From the NCBI GenBank assembly GCA_905480225.1, contig CAJQPO010000038.1, positions 1 through 47,767 of the forward strand: a stretch of 47,767 nt of DNA. Reading direction: 5' to 3'. This document shows positions 17,432 to 26,171 of this stretch, in pieces. The position numbers were made by a program, and so were the translations under genes. Each line of letters starts with the position of its first letter. Positions within the stretch are counted from its first letter, which is position 1. The notes below the pieces were generated by a model. The model saw only the letters and a program-made list of their open reading frames with translations. It searched no databases and was not told the DNA's origin. This DNA is from an uncultured Flavobacteriales bacterium. GTDB lineage: Bacteria > Bacteroidota > Bacteroidia > Flavobacteriales_D > Parvicellaceae.

Positions 17432-18727
17432 TTATTTTGTTTCAAAGATTACCGATAATTTTGTCTCATGAGTAACTTTAAACTCATTACTGAGTCTTCT
17501 TCCAAGAACCCAAATAATTCTGCCATCCCCGTTTACCAAAAGCCATTGAGCCCTTTTCTCTGTTTGATCGAGTTTCTCATCAATAAAAAAATCACTTAGC
17601 TTTTTAGATCCTTTCATTCCAAGAGGGACAAAAGAATCTCCAGCAGCCCATTTGCGCAAGACTAATGGAAAAACCATTTCTGATTTGGATACACTGATTT
17701 TATTCTTCGACGAATTTTCAATGATACTACCAACCCGCTCTTCTACCAGTAAGTTAATCTCATTCGTTTCCAAATTTTGAATACTTGTGAGATTGTACTG
17801 AACTTCTTCTTTTTTCTCTATCGTATGCATTTCGAGATTATCTCTATTCACAAACAACTGATGACTGTCAGACGCAAAAACAGTACCTACTCCAGCCGTT
17901 TTAAGATTATGAAGCTGTGTCGAATTGAAACCGAATTTCTCTAAAAAGGCATATTGATAATACCCAGGCAATTGAAAAAACCAATTTTTATCTATTGATT
18001 TCTCATTTATCGATGAAAATTGATTGTTAAAACTCCAATCCAACGCCTGCTGAGCAAGCGCTATTTTCTTATTATTTTTAAGAAAAACATCGTGTATCTC
18101 TGGCCTTAATTCTTTAAGTAAGGGAATTAAATGGTGCCTGATTTTATTCCTAACATATTTATAGTCTGAATTAGATGAATCTTCCCGGTATTCCATCTCC
18201 AAATAATTGGCATACTGCTCAATGTCGTTTTTCGTCAATTCAAGCATTGGACGAAGTCGATTACCATGCAATTTTCTAATGCCAACCAGTCCCTTGATAC
18301 CGGTTCCTCTAAAAAAATTAATAAAGAAACTTTCTATTTGATCATCCAGGTGATGTGCAAGCAATAAAAAATCGTAGCCATTTTGTTCAATGAGCTGATT
18401 AAACCAATCAAAACGGAGCCTCCGTGCAGTCATCTGAACAGATTCACCTTTTTGCTTTTCCAGCTCAACATTAAATTCTTTTACCCGAATCGGTATTGCC
18501 AAATCCTCGCAATATTTTTCGAGAAACCGTTGGTCATCATCGGACTCATATCCTCTTAAATGATAATTGCAATGAGCAACTTCAAAATTTAACCGTAAGG
18601 TAACACAGGCATTTAATAGAGCCATGGAATCAATACCCGCACTTACTGCAAGCACGAAGGATTTCGAATCATAGTCTGAAGCAATATCAGACAAACTCTC
18701 TTGCACTGTTTCAACTACTTTATGCAT
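17432..18727 (-). CDS. tilS: tRNA(Ile)-lysidine synthase TilS
   Basis: TilS joins lysine to cytidine 34 of the CAU anticodon of tRNA-Ile using ATP, which lets the tRNA read AUA; it is normally essential. The 431-residue protein has an N-type PP-loop (VSAGIDSMALL, motif at 29-34; alanine replaces the usual first glycine of SGGxDS), the AHCNYHLRG stretch, LLAHHLDDQIESFF, RGTGIKGL, and the VRNKIRHHLIPLL element. A C-terminal TilS domain includes KWAAGDSFVPLGMKGSKKLSDF. Its start overlaps the end of the upstream pabB-like gene by 13 bases, so translation is probably coupled. Confidence 0.95.
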   Translation of the reverse strand: MHKVVETVQESLSDIASDYDSKSFVLAVSAGIDSMALLNACVTLRLNFEVAHCNYHLRGYESDDDQRFLEKYCEDLAIPIRVKEFNVELEKQKGESVQMTARRLRFDWFNQLIEQNGYDFLLLAHHLDDQIESFFINFFRGTGIKGLVGIRKLHGNRLRPMLELTKNDIEQYANYLEMEYREDSSNSDYKYVRNKIRHHLIPLLKELRPEIHDVFLKNNKKIALAQQALDWSFNNQFSSINEKSIDKNWFFQLPGYYQYAFLEKFGFNSTQLHNLKTAGVGTVFASDSHQLFVNRDNLEMHTIEKKEEVQYNLTSIQNLETNEINLLVEERVGSIIENSSKNKISVSKSEMVFPLVLRKWAAGDSFVPLGMKGSKKLSDFFIDEKLDQTEKRAQWLLVNGDGRIIWVLGRRLSNEFKVTHETKLSVIFETK

Positions 18728-19947
18728 TTCTCTATCGCTTCAATTAACGCTTGTGCTTTTAATTTTGTTTCGTCGTATTCGTTGTTTGGATTGGACTTAC
18801 TGGTTATTGCCCCACCAACTATACCAGATAAATAAGCTTTATTCGCATTATATATCAACGCTCTAATAACTACATTAAAATCAAAATCTCCATCTGGACT
18901 AAAATAACCAATTGAACCTGAATAAACGCCTCTCTTCGTTTTTTCATACTTTTCTATCAGCTTCATTGCCCGAACTTTTGGGGCACCTGTCATCGATCCC
19001 ATTGGGAAACAAGCCAACAAAATATCAGTGTTGGAATAGCTTGGATTCGCTTCTGCAGAAACGGTAGAAATCATCTGATGTACCGTTCTAAACGAATATA
19101 CCTCACACAATTCATCTACGTTAACGGTATTGTTCATGGCTATCTTAGAAAGGTCGTTCCTTACCAAATCCACAATCATAATATTCTCACTTCTCTCCTT
19201 TGGATCATTCTTTAACTTTTTTACTAGAAACGCGTCCTCTTTCGAATTTGCACCTCTTTTTATGGTTCCTTTAATTGGTTGAGAAATGACACGATTGCCT
19301 TTTTTACGAATGAACCTTTCTGGACTTGCGCAGGATACGAATTGATCACCCATTTTCAGAAAAGTACTAAATGGTGCGCGCGTCAATTGATTTAACTCCA
19401 TATAAAGCTGGCTTGGATTTATCTTTGCGTCCTTCAGATAGAATTCATGGCAATAATTCAATTCATAAATATCTCCATGCTGTATATGATCCTTAATTTT
19501 TAAAATTTGTTTGACATATGCTTGCTTTGACTCTTTCCATTGGAACTTACTGCTACTCTTAATTGGCTCTTCAAATTCAGCATTTTTAAACCCCGTAAAA
19601 TCACCTATCAAAACTTCAACTTTATTTGTCAACCTGAGCAATACCTCGGGAACAAAAAAATACGAATCTGGCATATTTAAAACATCATCATTACAACTGC
19701 TAAGCTTTTCTAACTCATTTTTCAAATCGTAACCGAAGTAACCCAGTGTCCAGGTATCCTTATGCTCATTCAGCCAATTCTGTAATTGATTTAAATCACT
19801 GGTCTTGCATGATTTGGATGTAGAATTGGCAAGCGCTAAATAATCCGTCCCTTGACCGTTACTATTTAACAGCAACACCGTTTCCCACTCTTGACATAAC
19901 CAATTCAACTTTAGTTCGTTGATTATATGCTGTTTTTTTGATTCCAA
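18715..19947 (-). CDS. pabB: Aminodeoxychorismate synthase component I (PabB-like)
   Basis: This chorismate-binding enzyme converts chorismate to aminodeoxychorismate for folate (p-aminobenzoate) synthesis, together with a glutaminase not seen here. The 410-residue protein shows family motifs: YELNYCHEFYLKD, SPERFIRKKGNRV, QPIKGTIKRG, LVRNDLSKIA, FPMGSMTGAPKVRAMKLI, SGSIGYFSPDGDFDFNVVIR and the closing GGAITSKSNPNNEYDE. The start is TTG: the frame is closed by a stop nine codons upstream with no ATG or GTG in between, and the first internal Met is too far in. Anthranilate synthase TrpE or isochorismate synthase is less likely because of the PabB-like PIKGT region and short N-terminus. Confidence 0.9.
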   Translation of the reverse strand: MESKKQHIINELKLNWLCQEWETVLLLNSNGQGTDYLALANSTSKSCKTSDLNQLQNWLNEHKDTWTLGYFGYDLKNELEKLSSCNDDVLNMPDSYFFVPEVLLRLTNKVEVLIGDFTGFKNAEFEEPIKSSSKFQWKESKQAYVKQILKIKDHIQHGDIYELNYCHEFYLKDAKINPSQLYMELNQLTRAPFSTFLKMGDQFVSCASPERFIRKKGNRVISQPIKGTIKRGANSKEDAFLVKKLKNDPKERSENIMIVDLVRNDLSKIAMNNTVNVDELCEVYSFRTVHQMISTVSAEANPSYSNTDILLACFPMGSMTGAPKVRAMKLIEKYEKTKRGVYSGSIGYFSPDGDFDFNVVIRALIYNANKAYLSGIVGGAITSKSNPNNEYDETKLKAQALIEAIEKCIK

Positions 19948-20052
19948 ATCTTGTTTGGTATTATTGCGTACCTATCAGTAATGCTTAAATTAGCTGCAGA
20001 AAGATACTGTATCCGTTCATTATCATCACATTTGAAAATTAAAATATACAAT

Positions 20053-20580
20053 ATGACAATCAAATCGTCTTATATCCTTCCGATTATTGGAATAATCCTT
20101 TTAGGAATATTTGCTTTTGCTAAAGGGGCTACTAAATCAAAAATTGGTCATTTGCATACCAATGCACTTTGGGAATTAATACCCGAAAAAAAATCTGCGG
20201 ATACCGTAATCGTCATGAAAAAATTTGAATTAGAGTCGTTCTTTAAAGGGAAACAGGATGACTTTAATACCAAACTGCAAACATATATTAAAGATAGTTC
20301 CGCTTTAACAGGAGCGATTAAAGAACAGAGAATGCAGGAAATCATTTCATTGAATAAAAGTTTAGAAGAAATGCCCGGATCCTTTGAAAAAGACCTTTTA
20401 AAAGTCAAAGAAGACCTTTATGCACCAATTCGAATTAAAATGCAAGCAGCCGTAGATAAGGTTTCGGAAAATTACCAGTACGATTATATTTTTGACAGCT
20501 CTTATGGAACAATTATCTATTCTAAGAATAAAACAGACAATATTATGGACTATGTCAAATCTGAGTTAGGGATTAAGTAA
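20053..20580 (+). CDS. skp: OmpH/Skp family periplasmic chaperone
   Basis: Skp binds unfolded outer-membrane proteins in the periplasm. The chosen ATG gives 175 residues beginning directly with a hydrophobic signal or anchor (about 7-23). Earlier in-frame starts add 34 residues with no family match. The body begins KIGHLHTNALWELIPEKKSAD, the usual Bacteroidota OmpH opening. A long coiled-coil arm follows (about 50-125), then the C-terminal return (NYQYDYIFDSS...IIY). It is divergent from pabB with about 105 bases between them. Outer-membrane proteins elsewhere in the window (PorV-like, DUF5686, propeller/barrel) are the kind of clients expected. Confidence 0.88.
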   Translation: MTIKSSYILPIIGIILLGIFAFAKGATKSKIGHLHTNALWELIPEKKSADTVIVMKKFELESFFKGKQDDFNTKLQTYIKDSSALTGAIKEQRMQEIISLNKSLEEMPGSFEKDLLKVKEDLYAPIRIKMQAAVDKVSENYQYDYIFDSSYGTIIYSKNKTDNIMDYVKSELGIK

Positions 20581-20699
20581 TCCCATAAAAATGCTACTTT
20601 AAAGGAACCAATTGCCATTTTATTCCGTTAAATATTTTATTACTTTCTGTTGACTTGTTAATTTTCCTCATTTGATGATGTAATCTAGCGGCTATTTAA

Positions 20700-20707
20700 T
20701 AGCTTTG
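20700..20707 (+). promoter_or_regulatory. Candidate -7 box for the secreted cassette
   Basis: TAGCTTTG is a full match to TAnnTTTG. A TTTG lies 25 bases upstream, slightly further than the usual 17-23. It would leave a leader of about 80 bases before the cargo gene. The rest of the 212-base gap after skp shows no gene. Confidence 0.35.
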
Positions 20708-20792
20708 TTTCTTGATATTCAAGAATAAATTTTTCGAGAATTCAATAACGCCAAATCTTACATCAAGTAATAATTCTGAATACTCAAACTCC

Positions 20793-22100
20793 ATGCGGAA
20801 ATTGGCTTGTGTGTTGGTCTTTACTGTTGGTGCATTAAGTTGCAATTCTCAGTATGCTTTAGTCATAAATAACGACGCGTTCGTGGTTATAGATGGAGGT
20901 GTTTCTGCCACGCCAGTTTATTTGGTTATCGATGAGTCTGATGGACTTGGAATCACAACTTCTGGCACAGGGGGTAACATTATTTCTGAAGGGGAATTCA
21001 ATAAAGTGCAATGGAATATTGGCACAAATGTAGATTCCTATACCATTCCATTCACATCCAACAACGGTTCAAGCGATCAAAAAATACCGCTTTCCATTGA
21101 AACGACTGGCTCTGCAATAGGTGGAAATGGAAGACTTCGATTGTCCACATGGGAAACAGCAGATGGCAATTTATCAGGAACGTGGCCCACAGACGTAACT
21201 CATTTAAACACAGCTGCCTCAGGATCATCTAATGGTTTAAATGTAGTAGACCGGTTTTGGATTGTAGATGCCGATAATTACACCACTAAACCAAGTGCAT
21301 TGCTGGGTTTTACGTATAATGACAACAACGAAATAGCTGGGTCTAATCTGATCAACGCAGGTAATGAATCAACACTTGTTGGTCAAAGTTTTGATGCGGC
21401 TACTAATACATGGCGTGGAAACACTTCCGGAACAGCGGTATATTATGGTTCTTGGACAGGTGCACGAACAGTAAGTGGCGCAAGCGTTTCGGATGGGGAT
21501 TTTTTTGCTTCTTGGACCTTGTCCTTGAATTCTTTACTGCTTCCTATAGATTTAATCGATTTTACTGTCGATTGCATCAATAAGCAGAAAGTGATTAAAT
21601 GGAGCACCAAATCAGAAATAAATAACGACCAATTTATTATTCAAATGAGTCCTGATGGAATAGAGTTCGAAAATATTGCGGTGATTATGGGAGCTGGAAA
21701 CTCGAGTTTTCAGAATGATTATGAATATGTTGATTTATCTGAGTATGAGAACATAACCTATTACCGACTCCTTCAAGTTGATTTTGATGGTTCTGAATCA
21801 TACTCAAATATCGCTGCGGCTGATCCTTGCGACGGCAACTTAAGCTCCCTTACTATAAACACTTCAAACAACAATGTAATTGACATTTCGTATGACGCGC
21901 TAAACGCATCAAAATACCAAGTCCAAATCATTGATGCACGAGGAAGATTGCTTGTCGAACCCACCGTGTTTCAGTCGCAGAAAGGAATCAATAAACATAC
22001 TATTCCAATTCATCATATTGATTTTGGAATTTATTATATCATAATTCAAAATGAAACAGAAAGAAATTTCAAAAAAATTGTACTCTATGAAAATCATTGA
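20793..22100 (+). CDS. T9SS type A cargo protein, function unknown
   Basis: The 435-residue protein starts at the ATG of a signal peptide (MRKLACVLVFTVGAL); an upstream TTG start would place 27 polar residues before it. The N-terminal 240 residues are Gly/Ser/Thr/Asn-rich and beta-like with no domain I can name. A fibronectin-like module follows (KVIKWSTKSEINNDQFIIQ ... YRLLQVDFDGSESYS). The last 75 residues are a typical T9SS type A sorting domain (VQIIDARGRLL ... GIYYIIIQ ... KIVLYENH), which PorU-like sortases remove or modify after export. The protein is thus expected at the cell surface or outside. The gene leads a three-gene run with the next two genes. Confidence 0.85.
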   Translation: MRKLACVLVFTVGALSCNSQYALVINNDAFVVIDGGVSATPVYLVIDESDGLGITTSGTGGNIISEGEFNKVQWNIGTNVDSYTIPFTSNNGSSDQKIPLSIETTGSAIGGNGRLRLSTWETADGNLSGTWPTDVTHLNTAASGSSNGLNVVDRFWIVDADNYTTKPSALLGFTYNDNNEIAGSNLINAGNESTLVGQSFDAATNTWRGNTSGTAVYYGSWTGARTVSGASVSDGDFFASWTLSLNSLLLPIDLIDFTVDCINKQKVIKWSTKSEINNDQFIIQMSPDGIEFENIAVIMGAGNSSFQNDYEYVDLSEYENITYYRLLQVDFDGSESYSNIAAADPCDGNLSSLTINTSNNNVIDISYDALNASKYQVQIIDARGRLLVEPTVFQSQKGINKHTIPIHHIDFGIYYIIIQNETERNFKKIVLYENH

Positions 22101-22140
22101 AATTTCTCTTTTTAGTTTGTTATTAAAAAAACCCCGCTTT

Positions 22141-23370
22141 ATGAAAGCAATATTAATCGTATGCTGTAGTTTTTGTGCGCTATTGACAATGGCCCAAAAT
22201 GTTGGTATTAATACAGATGGTTCAACCCCAAACATGATGCTTCATGTAAAAATAGCATCGGGTGATGATGGAATACGCGTACAAAATGCTTCTGGGGCAG
22301 CAGATGCTTTTTTCAACTTTCAAGACGGTACTACCGATGTTTGGTCTATTGGTTTTGACGACAGCGATGCGAATAAATTCAAGTTCTCCAATGCCGGTAA
22401 CATAGGCACCAATGATATGGTTACTATCCAAACAGATGGTTGGACGGGCATACGAACATCTAATCCACAATCTTATTTTGAAGTCAAAGGGGATGCTACG
22501 GCTAGTGCCATTAGCTGGGTTGGTATTTTAAGAAATCCCGATAACTCTGGCGGAGTTGGACACGGAGTTGGTCTGCAATTTAAAGGAAGTAATTATACTG
22601 CTCTGGAATTAGATAAATGGGCAGGTATTGCCGGAATATCAGATAATCAAGGTTCTGGTTCTGCAAGTTGGTGGGATAACGTAGGGCTTGCTTTTTACAC
22701 CGTAGAAAATGCCGATGCTGCTGGAGTTCCAACAGAAGCGGTAAGAATCAACAGTGCAGGTAATGTAGGAATTGGAACTTCATCTCCAGCGGAAAAGCTG
22801 CATATTGACGGAAATGCACGAGTAAATGATTTAGCAGGAACAGGAACACGAATTGTTGCTACGGACGCTAATGGGACTCTAGCAAATATTTCTCCAGGCT
22901 CTGAAGGCCAAGTACTTATGCAAACTTCCACGGGGCCTAGCTATCAATCTCCTCGTAATTTTAATTCCGTTTCACTTGGGTCGGATATTCAAATTTCAAG
23001 TGCCACATGGTCAAATGTAGCAGGTATGAGCCTTACCTTTACCGCGACACAAACCGATGCTCTTCTAATGTTTACAGGCTCAGGCTTTGCCTATACAAAT
23101 TCCATGGCATTTGTCCAGTTTCGTGTATATGACGGCTCTGCTTCTTTAGGAGGAACTAACACAAAAATGCAAAGCTACGATGACGTTTCAGGAACAATAA
23201 CCTCCTGGAGTTGTGCATTTACAAAAAAAGTGACTGGTCTAACTATTGGCAATACATACACCTATACCATTCAAGGACAGGTAGGTGGTATCACTGGAAC
23301 TTACAATGCTGCTATTTTTGTTACAAGCAATCCAGACGCTCACCATTTAAATTTAACGGTACTTCAATAA
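22141..23370 (+). CDS. Secreted tail-fibre-like beta protein with GIGT..P..LH motif
   Basis: The 409-residue protein starts with a clear signal peptide (MKAILIVCCSFCALLTMAQ); starts further upstream lie inside the cargo gene. Right after it comes NVGINTDGSTPNMMLHV, and in the middle VGIGTSSPAEKLHIDGNARV. This motif is frequent in large Bacteroidota secreted proteins and phage tail fibres, where it begins beta-helical segments. The C-terminal third (about 290-409) looks like a beta-sandwich domain. No S74 endosialidase chaperone and no T9SS sorting domain are visible. It lies 40 bases after the cargo gene and directly before a small secreted protein. Function unknown. Confidence 0.8.
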   Translation: MKAILIVCCSFCALLTMAQNVGINTDGSTPNMMLHVKIASGDDGIRVQNASGAADAFFNFQDGTTDVWSIGFDDSDANKFKFSNAGNIGTNDMVTIQTDGWTGIRTSNPQSYFEVKGDATASAISWVGILRNPDNSGGVGHGVGLQFKGSNYTALELDKWAGIAGISDNQGSGSASWWDNVGLAFYTVENADAAGVPTEAVRINSAGNVGIGTSSPAEKLHIDGNARVNDLAGTGTRIVATDANGTLANISPGSEGQVLMQTSTGPSYQSPRNFNSVSLGSDIQISSATWSNVAGMSLTFTATQTDALLMFTGSGFAYTNSMAFVQFRVYDGSASLGGTNTKMQSYDDVSGTITSWSCAFTKKVTGLTIGNTYTYTIQGQVGGITGTYNAAIFVTSNPDAHHLNLTVLQ

Positions 23371-23661
23371 ATGAAAAATTTAACACTTACAATAGGGTTA
23401 TTGTTAATGATAATTGGAAATATTAATGGTCAAGCGCAACCTAAATCAGAAACATCCAAACCAGCATTTTCAAGCGCTAAAAGCAAGAGTAAGCATTCTT
23501 CTGTTGGTCAACCTCAGCTTAAAATACAAGCACCTGTTCAGGGACTGAAATCAACTAGTAATAATTCTAAGTTGAGACAATCAAATACCCCTGAATTGAA
23601 ATCACATAGCGTTCATTCCGGAACAAATAAAAAAGTAAAAGACAAGGACAATCGAAAATAA
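23371..23661 (+). CDS. Short basic, disordered secreted protein
   Basis: The ATG directly follows the stop codon of the previous gene, with no base between, so translation is likely coupled. The 96-residue product has a signal peptide (MKNLTLTIGLLLMIIGNING) and then a low-complexity tail rich in Ser, Lys, Asn, Gln and Pro with no acidic clusters and no cysteine. It is strongly basic towards the end (NKKVKDKDNRK). I recognise no family. It could be an envelope-associated linker or a partner of the beta-rich protein before it. Such sequences evolve fast, so real coding is supported mainly by the signal peptide and tight spacing. Confidence 0.65.
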   Translation: MKNLTLTIGLLLMIIGNINGQAQPKSETSKPAFSSAKSKSKHSSVGQPQLKIQAPVQGLKSTSNNSKLRQSNTPELKSHSVHSGTNKKVKDKDNRK

Positions 23662-23671
23662 TTATTTGGAC

Positions 23672-24694
23672 CTAATACGATTTAATTTTTTCAGCCAAAT
23701 AATTGACCCAATCTGCATTGATATTTAAGCTAGGCACCAAATCTAACTCTTCGCCTCCATGCTCCAAAAAAATATTTTTATACTCTTCCCCTATTTCAAT
23801 GGTTGTTTCCAAACAATCAGAAACAAACGCAGGAGAAAGCACCAATATTTTTTTAGCACCTGATTTTGCCAAGTCTTCGATAACCACATCAGCAAAAGGT
23901 TGTATCCAAGGATCGCGACCCAGTCTTGATTGAAAAGCGGTAGAATAAGCACCTTCCTTTAATCCCAACTTTTCTACAATATGTATGGTAGTTTGGTAAC
24001 ACGTAGCCTTATAGCAAAGTGTATTATCACCTTGCACGCCCTCCTCGCAATTGTGATCTGCACACTCACGCCCTTTTAAATACACCTTATCTAACTGCCT
24101 TATGGGAAGGCCATGATAAGAAAACAGCACATGATCATAGCTATGTACATCAAACTTGCTGACATTATTAGCCACACAATCTAGAAAACCACTTTCATGA
24201 TAAAATTGGCCTCCAAAGACAATTTCAGGTATTGCCCACCATTTTCCTACGATTCTAAAAACTTCCTCAATCGTTGATCCTGAAGATGCACTTGCATAAT
24301 GCGGATACAAAGGGATTACAATAATGCGATCATAGTTCTCCATCCTCATTTCACCCAAAACTTTGGACATGGATGGATTTTGATAACGCATAGCAAAATG
24401 CACTTTCTGGTTGTCAGACAATAAATTTTGAACTTCTTTTTGCAAGCCTAAGCCATTGGATAATAATGGAGAATTTCCATTGCCGTGTTTAAAAAGCTTT
24501 GCGTACTCTTTAGCTGACTTTGGCGCTCTGAGTGGAACAATTATCAGGTTAACTAATATTTTTCTTTTTAACCATGGAAGATCGATTACTCTCGGATCGT
24601 TTAGAAACTCTTTCAAGTACTTTCTAACGTCCTTAACAGCTGGCGAATCCGGGGTACCCAGATTGAGTAATAATATGCCTGTTCTTTTTGTCAT
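23672..24694 (-). CDS. hemH: Ferrochelatase
   Basis: HemH inserts Fe2+ into protoporphyrin IX, the last step of classical heme synthesis. The 340-residue protein has LLLNLGTPDSP, HGNGNSPL, the IPLYPHYASASSGST segment, the catalytic His194 in FSYHGLP, and the C-terminal SPAFVSDCLETTIEIGEEY with its metal-site glutamates. Between the catalytic His and the next helix are four cysteines (211, 216, 227, 232) that could bind an iron-sulfur cluster, as some bacterial ferrochelatases do. It is the last gene of the minus-strand run that starts with the PorV-like gene, 41 bases after lpdA. Confidence 0.95.
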   Translation of the reverse strand: MTKRTGILLLNLGTPDSPAVKDVRKYLKEFLNDPRVIDLPWLKRKILVNLIIVPLRAPKSAKEYAKLFKHGNGNSPLLSNGLGLQKEVQNLLSDNQKVHFAMRYQNPSMSKVLGEMRMENYDRIIVIPLYPHYASASSGSTIEEVFRIVGKWWAIPEIVFGGQFYHESGFLDCVANNVSKFDVHSYDHVLFSYHGLPIRQLDKVYLKGRECADHNCEEGVQGDNTLCYKATCYQTTIHIVEKLGLKEGAYSTAFQSRLGRDPWIQPFADVVIEDLAKSGAKKILVLSPAFVSDCLETTIEIGEEYKNIFLEHGGEELDLVPSLNINADWVNYLAEKIKSY

Positions 24695-24735
24695 AGCTTA
24701 AGTACGAAACAACTGTCTATTAAAAAAGTTTTGCA

Positions 24736-26130
24736 TCAAGAGTGCAAAGGTCTGTTTTCTGTTGCATCTAATGCCGCTTCTTTAAACGCCTCACTATACG
24801 TTGGGTGTGGGTGACAAATTCTTGCTATGTCTTCAGCTGATGCCCGATACTCCATGGCGGTTACCGCCTCCATAATTAAATCCGCAGCTCGAGCACAAAC
24901 CATATGTACGCCCAATACTTCGTCCGTATTCTTGTCGGCTAAGACTTTCACAAAACCTGATGTATCCATACTTGCCCTGGACCTTCCAAGAGCTCTCATT
25001 GAGAACTGTCCAGCTTTGTATTCTATCCCTTTATCTTTCAATTCCTCTTCTGTAAATCCAACAGCTGCTACTTCCGGCCAGGTGTACACAACACCTGGGA
25101 TTAAATGATGATTGATGTGTGGTTTCTGGCCTGCTAATAGCTCTGCAACAAATACGCCTTCTTCTTCTGCCTTGTGTGCAAGCATCGCACCCTTAACCAC
25201 ATCTCCAATTGCATAAACACCAGCAACGTTAGTCTGCAAATTTTCATTGACTTCAATTCTCCCGCGATCATCCATCTTGATTCCAGCTTTTTCTAAACCT
25301 AACCCATCTGTATACGGCTTTCGGCCAACTGCCACTAAGCAGTAATCTCCTTCAAATGAAACCGATTCTTGTTTTTTGTTCTTTGCGAAAACCTTCACTG
25401 TTTTGCCGTCCGTTGTTACTTTTTCAACGGCATGCTTCAGCTGAAATTTAAACCCTTCTTTTTTAAGGATTTTTGTCAACTCTTTACCACACGACCTATC
25501 CATAGAAGCAATAATAGAATCCGCAAATTCAACAACGGTAACTTCAGCACCCAATCTGGCATATACTGAGCCTAGTTCCAATCCAATTACTCCACCACCA
25601 ATCACAATAAGATGCTTGGGTATCTCCTTTAAGCTCAGGGCTTCTGTAGAAGTAATGATTCGCTTTTTATCCGGCTTCATCCCTGGAAAGTAATTAGGCT
25701 TGGAACCTGTCGCTATTATCGTGTTCTTCGTAGTTATTTTCTGTTTCTTAGCTCCCTTGATTTCGATTGTATTTTTATCTAGAAAAGAACCAACTCCAGT
25801 AAACACGTCAATCTTATTCTTATCCATTAAGAATTTAACACCATCACAAGTTTGACTAACAACCTTGTTTTTTCTTGAAATCATTTGTTCAAAATTAACG
25901 GCAACTCCAGAAGTATCAATTCCGTGTTCTTCGAAATTATGGATCGCATTATGGTAATGCTCAGAAGAATCTAATAAGGCCTTAGACGGTATACACCCCA
26001 CGTTCAAGCAGGTTCCACCTAAAGTATTGTACTTTTCTATTATAGCAGTCTTAAGACCTAGTTGTGCGCACCTTATAGCGGCAACATATCCTCCAGGCCC
26101 CGACCCTATTATGGCAACATCGTATGACAT
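24736..26130 (-). CDS. lpdA: Dihydrolipoamide dehydrogenase (E3)
   Basis: This FAD enzyme reoxidises the dihydrolipoyl groups of the pyruvate and 2-oxoglutarate dehydrogenase complexes with NAD+. The 464-residue length is standard. Motifs seen are the N-terminal FAD site IIGSGPGGYVAAIR, the redox disulfide GGTCLNVGCIPSKAL (Cys41, Cys46), the NAD site VIGGGVIGLELGSVY, the second FAD motif YAIGDVVKGAMLAHKAEEEG, and the C-terminal HPHPTYSEAFKEAAL with the catalytic His. No E1 or E2 gene is near. It lies 41 bases from both neighbours on the same strand. Confidence 0.97.
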   Translation of the reverse strand: MSYDVAIIGSGPGGYVAAIRCAQLGLKTAIIEKYNTLGGTCLNVGCIPSKALLDSSEHYHNAIHNFEEHGIDTSGVAVNFEQMISRKNKVVSQTCDGVKFLMDKNKIDVFTGVGSFLDKNTIEIKGAKKQKITTKNTIIATGSKPNYFPGMKPDKKRIITSTEALSLKEIPKHLIVIGGGVIGLELGSVYARLGAEVTVVEFADSIIASMDRSCGKELTKILKKEGFKFQLKHAVEKVTTDGKTVKVFAKNKKQESVSFEGDYCLVAVGRKPYTDGLGLEKAGIKMDDRGRIEVNENLQTNVAGVYAIGDVVKGAMLAHKAEEEGVFVAELLAGQKPHINHHLIPGVVYTWPEVAAVGFTEEELKDKGIEYKAGQFSMRALGRSRASMDTSGFVKVLADKNTDEVLGVHMVCARAADLIMEAVTAMEYRASAEDIARICHPHPTYSEAFKEAALDATENRPLHS

Positions 26131-26171
26131 ATCAAATCAATTAGATTACGAATGTAAGAAAACACCAATAA

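Noticed and set aside
19951-20052. N-terminal extension of the Skp gene
   Set aside because: The extra 34 residues are polar, lack family similarity and would push the signal segment inside the protein.
20712-20792. TTG start for the T9SS cargo gene
   Set aside because: It would place 27 polar residues before a good signal peptide; the ATG at 20793 is better.
22051-22140. Earlier start of the tail-fibre-like gene inside the cargo gene
   Set aside because: The first 30 residues are the frame-shifted reading of the sorting domain; the ATG at 22141 begins a clean signal peptide.
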